Shown here: one piece after another, positions 41,812 through 47,359 of the stretch
How positions within the stretch are numbered: position 1 is the first letter of the stretch
Layout: each line of letters begins with the position of its first letter
Assembly: GCA_019232905.1 (NCBI GenBank)
Contig: JAFANA010000031.1
Location: forward strand, 1-47,359
Reading direction: 5' to 3'
Origin: Vulcanimicrobiota bacterium
GTDB lineage: Bacteria > Vulcanimicrobiota > Vulcanimicrobiia > Vulcanimicrobiales > Vulcanimicrobiaceae
DNA length: 47,359 nucleotides
Translations under genes and position numbers: made by a program
Notes under the pieces: model-generated
Told to the model about the DNA's origin: nothing
Database searches by the model: none
The model's input: only the letters and a program-made list of their open reading frames with translations

Positions 41812-42990
41812 ATGGTTCTTCGTCATATCACCGTGTCGAGCCGGCCAGTCTTCGCCGCGTGTGTTCTCTTTGGACTTCTCTCCGGGTGCGGAGGCGGCAA
41901 TTCGAACGTCGGCGCCCCGTTGCCGACCACTGTATCGCAGCCGCTTGCGAATAACCGAGCGTTGCCCGGCAATCCCAGCCCGGACATAACGCTGACGACT
42001 ACGCAGTATAGGCTTCCCGCAGCGGAATACATCACCGATGTCGTCGCTGCGATGGATCCGGCGAACGGCGCGCTTTTTCTCAATACGAACGCGGTGCTCC
42101 GCAGCTTTCTCGACGGACGTTATTCCTACATCAAGTTTGTGCCCTATCCGAATCCGCCCCCAACGCTCGTTAATTTGGGAACGTCCGGAGTCGGCTTTTC
42201 AAATAATGGAACGCTCTATAGCGGCGAGGGCTTCTTCGATTCGAGTCCGGAGTGCTCGCCCGAAGCGTGTACGTACATCGCCACCGCAGCAACGCCGCGT
42301 GTGGGCTCACCACGAGTAATTACGCTCAGCGAGCAAGGGTTTAATCCCATCGTCGCCGATGCGACGACGGACGAGAAGAATCGCTATGAAGTTCTCTACA
42401 ACTTCATCTTCGTTTTCACTTCGCCGCAGCTCGTCACCATCGATCTTTCGAAGCCTACAAACAAGCAGGTCACATTAATCAATGTCGGAGTTCCGCCGCC
42501 GATCAACGGCTACGCGCTCGGAACGGCGATGGCGCGAGGAACCGGTGTCACTTGGGTAGCGCAAACGCAAAGCGGTGACTATATTACCCGCGTGCCGGAC
42601 ATCGGGCCGATGAAATCGTTCCCGATTGCGCTGAACAGCGACGTGCACGGCATGGCCGTTGACCGTACCGGATATCTTTGGTTCTGTGATACCGGCCACA
42701 ATAAAATCGGACGCATGTCGCCGGCCGGAAGTTACGTTGAGCATACGCTTCCGCCGAGCGCATCACCGACGCGCATTACGCTTGGCAGCGACGGCGCACT
42801 GTGGTTTATCGAGCCCCCTCGCAATGCGCTTGGGCGGATGACCGCAACCGGACACTTCACCGAGTACGCGTTGCCGTCAGGCGGCGGCTCGCCGGTCGGC
42901 ATCGCGGGCATTGGACGGTACCCGGGCCGGTATTCGAACCTGCTCTATGTGACGAAATCGAAAGCACTCGTCAAAGTGGTTCTGAGATAA
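41812..42990 (+). CDS. Beta-propeller (Vgb/SMP-30-like) lipoprotein
   Basis: A 392-residue lipoprotein with a signal peptide ending in the lipobox LLSGC. The C-terminal half carries blade-like repeats of the virginiamycin B lyase/streptogramin-lyase type, such as GMAVDRTGYLWFCDTGHNKIGRM and ITLGSDGALWFIEPPRNALGRM. The lyase catalytic residues cannot be verified by eye, so binding rather than catalysis is possible. Two cysteines in CSPEAC probably pair. The ATG follows a GGGGGTGTG-rich leader. Exported, likely outer or inner membrane anchored. Confidence 0.82.
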   Translation: MVLRHITVSSRPVFAACVLFGLLSGCGGGNSNVGAPLPTTVSQPLANNRALPGNPSPDITLTTTQYRLPAAEYITDVVAAMDPANGALFLNTNAVLRSFLDGRYSYIKFVPYPNPPPTLVNLGTSGVGFSNNGTLYSGEGFFDSSPECSPEACTYIATAATPRVGSPRVITLSEQGFNPIVADATTDEKNRYEVLYNFIFVFTSPQLVTIDLSKPTNKQVTLINVGVPPPINGYALGTAMARGTGVTWVAQTQSGDYITRVPDIGPMKSFPIALNSDVHGMAVDRTGYLWFCDTGHNKIGRMSPAGSYVEHTLPPSASPTRITLGSDGALWFIEPPRNALGRMTATGHFTEYALPSGGGSPVGIAGIGRYPGRYSNLLYVTKSKALVKVVLR

Positions 42991-43162
42991 CGAAAAGGTG
43001 CGCCACACGCGGTTGGATGAGGGGCTGCCGGTACTTCAGCTGAGGTGAATCTAGGGCTCAAGCACCGGCAAGTCCTCGCGCGTGCGGCGCGTGATCTCGT
43101 CGTACCCGGCGGAGGTACAGGTTCACCCGTACCTCTGCTTTATCGGATGCTTTACTTCGCTC
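42991..43162. other. Gene-free stretch with hairpins and a possible coding remnant
   Basis: A strong fold GAGGTAC (43112-43118) with GTACCTC (43129-43135), plus inner GG/CC pairs, could terminate either convergent gene, although no T-run follows. TGCCGGT near 43026 and ACCGGCA near 43074 form a wider stem. On the minus strand, the codons ending at TAG 43051-43053 read GYDEITRRTREDLPVLEP, which looks protein-like but has no start. No tRNA or known ncRNA is recognised. Confidence 0.4.
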
Positions 43163-43564
43163 TCAGTGCGTTTCGCGGTATTTTTTGTACTTCGGAATCG
43201 CCCGGGTAAGTGCGGGGATGAGTTGCATTGCCGCCGAGGTATCTCCGGAGACTTTTATCTTTCCCGACATCATCAACGACATGCCGCTCGCCTCGCCTTT
43301 ATAAAGCCGGTCGAATGTGTCGGCATCGGTCGTAAACTCGAGCCGCGCTGCGGGGGCAGCCGGGTCGTCGACGTACACGTCATAGGCCTTTCCCGGTTGC
43401 GGCGGGTTCGTCGCATCGAGTACTATGCGCACTTGCGGATCGTGCAAGCTGTAGGCGACGATCATTCCGCTGCCCGCAAAGAGGCGATCGTCTTCCGTCG
43501 ACTCTTCGGAGAAAAATCCGCCTAGAATCGCGCGCGCGTGGTCACTGTCGCGAAATACACTCAT
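43163..43564 (-). CDS. SCP2-like sterol/lipid carrier protein
   Basis: A 133-residue protein with an SCP2-like fold: YSLHDPQVRIVLDAT, YDVYVDDPAAPAARLEFTTDADTFDRLYKGEASGMSLMMSGKIKVSGD and a helical end (AAMQLIPALTRAIPKYKKY). SCP2 domains bind fatty acyl chains or sterol-like lipids in a hydrophobic tunnel. The ATG overlaps the stop of the prolyl oligopeptidase gene (ATGA). In a hopanoid maker a hopanoid-binding role is conceivable, but nothing in the sequence shows it. Confidence 0.8.
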   Translation of the reverse strand: MSVFRDSDHARAILGGFFSEESTEDDRLFAGSGMIVAYSLHDPQVRIVLDATNPPQPGKAYDVYVDDPAAPAARLEFTTDADTFDRLYKGEASGMSLMMSGKIKVSGDTSAAMQLIPALTRAIPKYKKYRETH

Positions 43565-45675
43565 TTGAAATCTGCCGGCACATCCATGTTCAAGTTCTTC
43601 ACGAGAAACGAGTAGATGTCGGCATACTGCTCGATGCTCTTCGTTATCGGGGTTCCCCCGCCGTGACCAGCTTTCGATTCGATTCTCAGTAAAACCGGTG
43701 CATCGCCGGTTTGTTTGGCTTGCATCGTTGCGGCGAACTTGAAGCTGTGCGCGGGAAAGACACGGTCGTCGTGGTCCGCAGTCATGATCAGTGTTGCGGG
43801 ATACGACGCGGCTTTGACGTTTTGCAGCGGCGAGTACTTCATCAGCCAATTGAAGTCGTTCTGCCCGCACGTCGCACAGCCGTATTCGGGAATCCAGCCG
43901 TTGCCGACCGTGAACTTGTCGAATCGCAGCATATCGAGCACGCCGACTTGCGGAACCGCCGCACCAAAGAGATCGGGACGCTGCACTTCGACCGCACCGA
44001 TGAGCAGGCCGCCGTTCGATGCGCCGTTGATGGCAAGCTTCGGCGTCGACGTGTACTTGTTATCGATCAAGTATTGCGCCGCGGCGATGAAGTCGTCGAA
44101 AACGTTTTGCTTGTTCGCGAGCATGCCGGATTCGTGCCATGCTTCCCCGTATTCCGACCCGCCGCGAATGTTCGCAACGGCGTAGACGCCGCCCATCTGC
44201 AGCCACGTCGCGCGGAAGGTCGAGAACGACGGCGTGATTGGAATATCGAAGCCGCCGTAAGCGTACAGAATGGTCGGATTGTTTCCGTCGAGCTTCAACC
44301 CTTTGCGATACATTACCCAGAGCGGAATCCGTGTGCCGTCCTTACTTTGATAGAAGGCTTCCTTCGTCACGAACTGGGAGGCATCAAAGTCAACGCGCGG
44401 TTTTCGATAGAGCGTACTTCTGCCCGAGGAAATATCATAGGCGTAGATTGACGTCGGGGTTGTGTACGACGAGAACGAGTAGTAGACGGTTTTATCCCCA
44501 TGCCATCCGCCGAAGCCGGCGGCATCGCCCGGACCGGGCAGCACGACACTGCGCAGATAATGCCCCGCGTAGTCGTACACTTTGATGGCCGAATGGACAT
44601 CGACGGAATAGTCGGTGAAGAAGCGCCGCCCCGAAGTGGAAACGCTTTGGAGTGCGTCGTCACCTTGCGGGACGACAGTGCGAAGTTTCGACGGTGCTCC
44701 GAGATCAAGCGCAATCACGCGCCCGCGCGGCGCACGCTTCGACGTTTGGAAATAAAACGTCGAGCCGGCGTTATCGAGGTAGGTGTAGTTTGCGTCGGCC
44801 GAATCGAAGATCGCGTGCACCGTGCGTTTGGGATCGCGAAGATCGATGTAGAACACCCGGTTGTTCGGCGACGTGCCTTCGTTCGTCGTTAAGACGACAT
44901 AGCGCTCATCTTCGCTGACGAGGGCGTTCAAATACCAAAGCGGATGGTCCGGACGAGCGAAGACCAGCGTATCGGCGCTTTGCGGCGTTCCCAAGCGATG
45001 GAGATAAATCTTTTGATGAGATGCGGCCGCTTTGCGTTCTTGACCGGGTGCCGGCTCCGCGTAACGTGGATACAGGAAGCTCTCGTTATCCGGCAGCCAA
45101 GCGGCACCGCCGAATTTACTCCAATTGAGGACGTCGGGCAAATCCTTTCCCGTTGCTATATCGCGTACGTGCCAGGTTAACCAGTCGGACCCGGACGTCT
45201 GCGTGGCGTACGCGATATACTTCGCGTTCCAACTCACATCGGAGCCGCCGAGCGCGACGGTTCCGTCGGCAGAGAGCGCATTGGGATCGATCAACACGCG
45301 CGGCGTTCCATGCGGACCGTTCATCGTGTAGAGCACGCTTTGTTTCTGCAAGCCCGTGTTGCGCGAGAAGAAATATTGGTTCTTCACGTGATACGGTGGC
45401 GAAACGCGCTCGTAATTCGCGATGTTTTTTAAGTGCGCGGCGATCGTGTCGCGGACCGGGATGCCGTCGAGGTAGTCGCGCGTCACCTGCTGCTCAGCTT
45501 GCACCCACTTCACGACCTCGGGTGAATCGATGCTTTCGAGCGGGCGATACGGATCCGCGACGGCTCTGCCGTAGTACGTGTCGACGGTGCCGTCTTTTGG
45601 CGCTGCCGGGTATCGCAGCGCGGTTGCGCCCAGCAAAATGACCGCCATCGATGAAGCGGCAAGAAAACGACGCAT
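43561..45675 (-). CDS. Prolyl oligopeptidase (S9A), exported
   Basis: A 704-residue serine peptidase. The signal peptide (MRRFLAASSMAVILLGATA) is followed by the N-terminal DPYRPLESIDSPEVVKWVQAE segment, a seven-bladed propeller, and the C-terminal catalytic domain. The triad is Ser553 in GASNGG, Asp636 in HDDRVFPAHSFKF and His671 in KAGHGGG. It cuts short peptides after proline, probably outside the cytoplasm. The ATG at 45675 follows GGAGG by four bases; a TTG six codons earlier is less likely. It is coupled to the SCP2 gene. Confidence 0.95.
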   Translation of the reverse strand: MRRFLAASSMAVILLGATALRYPAAPKDGTVDTYYGRAVADPYRPLESIDSPEVVKWVQAEQQVTRDYLDGIPVRDTIAAHLKNIANYERVSPPYHVKNQYFFSRNTGLQKQSVLYTMNGPHGTPRVLIDPNALSADGTVALGGSDVSWNAKYIAYATQTSGSDWLTWHVRDIATGKDLPDVLNWSKFGGAAWLPDNESFLYPRYAEPAPGQERKAAASHQKIYLHRLGTPQSADTLVFARPDHPLWYLNALVSEDERYVVLTTNEGTSPNNRVFYIDLRDPKRTVHAIFDSADANYTYLDNAGSTFYFQTSKRAPRGRVIALDLGAPSKLRTVVPQGDDALQSVSTSGRRFFTDYSVDVHSAIKVYDYAGHYLRSVVLPGPGDAAGFGGWHGDKTVYYSFSSYTTPTSIYAYDISSGRSTLYRKPRVDFDASQFVTKEAFYQSKDGTRIPLWVMYRKGLKLDGNNPTILYAYGGFDIPITPSFSTFRATWLQMGGVYAVANIRGGSEYGEAWHESGMLANKQNVFDDFIAAAQYLIDNKYTSTPKLAINGASNGGLLIGAVEVQRPDLFGAAVPQVGVLDMLRFDKFTVGNGWIPEYGCATCGQNDFNWLMKYSPLQNVKAASYPATLIMTADHDDRVFPAHSFKFAATMQAKQTGDAPVLLRIESKAGHGGGTPITKSIEQYADIYSFLVKNLNMDVPADFK

Positions 45676-45704
45676 GCATCCTCCACGAAGCAAACGAGCA
45701 AGAT

Positions 45705-45729
45705 GGGTTTGCGCTGAACGCGCAAACCC
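45705..45729. promoter_or_regulatory. Perfect 10-bp inverted repeat between divergent genes
   Basis: GGGTTTGCGC (45705-45714), loop TGAAC and GCGCAAACCC (45720-45729) lie 30 bases before the prolyl oligopeptidase start. They could be an operator or a leader hairpin. No T-run follows on either strand, so it is not a plain terminator. A second, shorter palindrome ACAATTGT lies about 40 bases further, near 45770. Confidence 0.5.
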
Positions 45730-45802
45730 TCCTTCATCTTCCTCTAATCTCGGCCGGCTCTTACCTCAAACAATTGTCAAAGTCTGAGCCTAAGGTCGAG
45801 AC

Positions 45803-46279
45803 ATGAACACTTCACTCATTCGCTCCGCCGTTGCGGGACTCGCGCTCACCGGCGTCATGATGACGTCGATTGCCGCGCCTGCACGCGCCGACGGCGCAGC
45901 AACCACGCGCACCATCATCGGCGCTGCGGCAGCGATTGCCGGCATCGCAACCGCTATCAACGTCGAAAACAAGCATCGTCAAGCAACGACAGTGACGGGA
46001 TATTTGCCGGACGGAAGTACAGTTTACGCAGACGGTCACGTTGTCGCTCCCAACGGCTACTCGTGGTACCCGGGAAACCAAGGTGAGCAAGTCGCCTGTA
46101 ACGGTCAAAGCTGTTACATCAACGGAAACGGCCAGAACGGCTACGGATACAACGGCGGCTACTATAACAACGGCTATAATAACGGATACAACAACGGCTA
46201 CAACAACAACGGCTATTACGGCTATAACACGCAAGCCCGCCGGCATCGCGACCGCAATGACGGACCGCCTCAGCGCTAA
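45803..46279 (+). CDS. Exported Asn/Gly/Tyr-rich protein
   Basis: A 158-residue protein with a signal peptide (SAVAGLALTGVMMTSIAAPARA). A hydrophobic glycine/alanine helix follows (TIIGAAAAIAGIATAI), then a short folded region with two cysteines (ACNGQSCY). Residues about 107-142 are a low-complexity repeat of NNGY units, and the end is basic. N/G/Y-rich tails occur in surface or biofilm-matrix proteins; the function here is unknown. Divergent from prolyl oligopeptidase and followed by a strong terminator. Confidence 0.75.
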   Translation: MNTSLIRSAVAGLALTGVMMTSIAAPARADGAATTRTIIGAAAAIAGIATAINVENKHRQATTVTGYLPDGSTVYADGHVVAPNGYSWYPGNQGEQVACNGQSCYINGNGQNGYGYNGGYYNNGYNNGYNNGYNNNGYYGYNTQARRHRDRNDGPPQR

Positions 46280-46291
46280 GAAATAGCGGGC

Positions 46292-46333
46292 AATGAAACC
46301 GCCGCCTATACCGCAGGCGGCGGTTTCATTTTT
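46292..46333 (+). terminator. Rho-independent terminator after the N/G/Y-rich gene
   Basis: A perfect 16-bp stem, AATGAAACCGCCGCCT with its complement (46292-46307 and 46315-46330), followed by TTT. Its far arm lies in the last codons of the convergent hydrolase, whose C-terminus AKMKPPPAV is thus encoded by the terminator. Confidence 0.85.
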
Positions 46334-47359
46334 GCGAGTGGCCTCACCTCGCCGATCAAGTGCTGGAGAAAGATTCCGGGCTGCTCGATCATCATCATGT
46401 GCGACGAGTCTTCGAACCACACGAGCTTCTTATGCGGCGCCTGCACCCGCTCGAACCACAGCGACGTAACATTGTGCGACGTCGCATAATCGTGACGGCC
46501 GACGTACATGAATACCGGGCATCGGAGTTGCGTCACGCCATCGAAGTTCGCGCGTTCGACTGCGCCGAGTAAATGCGTCAGTGAATACAAACTGCCCTTG
46601 TCGACGAGCGCAACGTCGCGATCGGTGTAGTCCGGCGAAAGCGCCCATGTGTCGGCATCGTACGCAAAATCCGATCGCCCGTACGTGAGACCGCCGTAAT
46701 AGTTGAGCCAATTGCGCTGCGTGCTGATGCGCTCGACCGTGAGCGTTCCAATCGGCCCCGGATACGGCGCTAGCGCCTCGAGTTCGCGAATCGCCTTCTC
46801 GTTCTTCGCCTCGCGCGCCGAACGCAGAGCGAAGTCCCAGCCGTCAGCTTCGCTACGGCTCGAATTGATGATCTGGCCGCACCCGATGTACGCGTGAAGC
46901 ATCTGCGGGTGACGCTGCGCTAGTTCTAGTCCGACCATCGACCCCCATGAGTGGCCGAGAACGAATACGCGCTGCTGGTTGAAGCGATGCATCAAATACC
47001 GGACGACCTGCTCCGCGTCGGAGACGAACTGATCGAGGTTCATCGTCCCATCGAGCGAGGTAACGTCGTTGGCAGCGTACGTCTTTCCGGTGCCGCGCTG
47101 ATCCCATTGTACGACGGTGAAGAAATCTTCCCACGGCCGTTGGAACGTCCAGGCGGCGGGCATCGTCGGTGAACCGGGGCCGCCGTGAACGTAGAGCAAC
47201 ACGGGGTTGCCCGAATCGGCGCCGCGAATCGAAAGCCACTGCGTAATGCCGCCGATTTCTACGCTCGTCAAATCCTCAACAGCCTTCGGCGTCACGATCT
47301 TGCGATTCGCGCGAATGATATCGGTGACGCGTTTGCGCGTGTAATCCGGACCTGACGGT
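46306..47359 (-). CDS. Proline-iminopeptidase-like alpha/beta hydrolase (N-terminus beyond window)
   Basis: At least 350 residues of an S33-type alpha/beta hydrolase: LLYVHGGPGSPT, WDQRGTGKTYA, the nucleophile elbow LGHSWGSMVGLELA, and late GRHDYATSHN and DSSHMMMIEQP for Asp and His. A GTG at 47295 could start it. The frame stays open to the window edge with a family-like leader (PSGPDYTRKRVTDIIRANRK), so the real start, perhaps with a signal peptide, lies outside. It probably removes N-terminal residues from peptides; the true substrate is unknown. Confidence 0.88.
   Translation of the reverse strand, partial: PSGPDYTRKRVTDIIRANRKIVTPKAVEDLTSVEIGGITQWLSIRGADSGNPVLLYVHGGPGSPTMPAAWTFQRPWEDFFTVVQWDQRGTGKTYAANDVTSLDGTMNLDQFVSDAEQVVRYLMHRFNQQRVFVLGHSWGSMVGLELAQRHPQMLHAYIGCGQIINSSRSEADGWDFALRSAREAKNEKAIRELEALAPYPGPIGTLTVERISTQRNWLNYYGGLTYGRSDFAYDADTWALSPDYTDRDVALVDKGSLYSLTHLLGAVERANFDGVTQLRCPVFMYVGRHDYATSHNVTSLWFERVQAPHKKLVWFEDSSHMMMIEQPGIFLQHLIGEVRPLAKMKPPPAV

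Overview
The window is GC-rich bacterial chromosome, gene-dense and almost without intergenic space. No rRNA, tRNA, phage, insertion sequence or CRISPR array was seen. A complete hopanoid pathway, many GTG/TTG starts, 4-nt stop/start overlaps and a run of exported proteins of unknown function suggest an uncultured-type, hopanoid-making, probably diderm bacterium. Candidatus Eremiobacterota (WPS-2) is my best guess from gene content. That is inference, not a placement.

Layout. 1-2.7 kb: an XRE/ATPase/TPR regulator followed in frame, beyond its TAG, by an AraC-type HTH remnant. 2.6-9.5 kb, minus strand: an overlapping operon of a macroglobulin-like exported protein, DNA polymerase I, a DUF2079 membrane protein and a DUF192 protein. 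9.5-11.7 kb: an exported protein, a zinc-ribbon mini-protein, an FAH-family hydrolase and another exported protein. 11.7-15.4 kb: a three-subunit proton-translocating transhydrogenase (pntAA-pntAB-pntB) and an arylamine N-acetyltransferase. 15.4-15.7 kb: two tandem 145-bp fold-back repeats that supply the 3' ends of both flanking genes.

15.6-28.2 kb is the hopanoid locus. The leftward arm reads prenyl synthase, IPP isomerase type 2, hpnC, hpnD, hpnE, squalene-hopene cyclase, hpnH, hpnA, hpnG. It runs from C5 units to adenosyl/ribosyl-hopane, and nearly every junction overlaps. The divergent rightward arm reads diiron ferritin-like protein, hpnK, hpnI, predicting glucosaminyl head groups (no hpnJ is present). 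The ferritin-like gene is the best candidate here for an undescribed hopanoid-linked enzyme.

28-31.8 kb: a lipoprotein solute-binding protein, a membrane-embedded alpha/beta hydrolase and a DUF6790 membrane protein. 31.8-34.9 kb: a small lysine-catabolic operon, an Lrp/AsnC regulator with 3,5-diaminohexanoate dehydrogenase and lysine 2,3-aminomutase. Its promoter has a 15-bp palindrome lying exactly between the -35 and -10 boxes. 34.9-47.4 kb: mixed genes, including a PhoPQ-related hydrolase, a cation/Ca2+ exchanger, SUI1/cytochrome P450/thioesterase, a LOG phosphoribohydrolase, a beta-propeller lipoprotein, prolyl oligopeptidase with an SCP2 protein, an N/G/Y-rich exported protein and a proline-iminopeptidase-like hydrolase cut by the window end. 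No gene-free stretch exceeds 300 bases.
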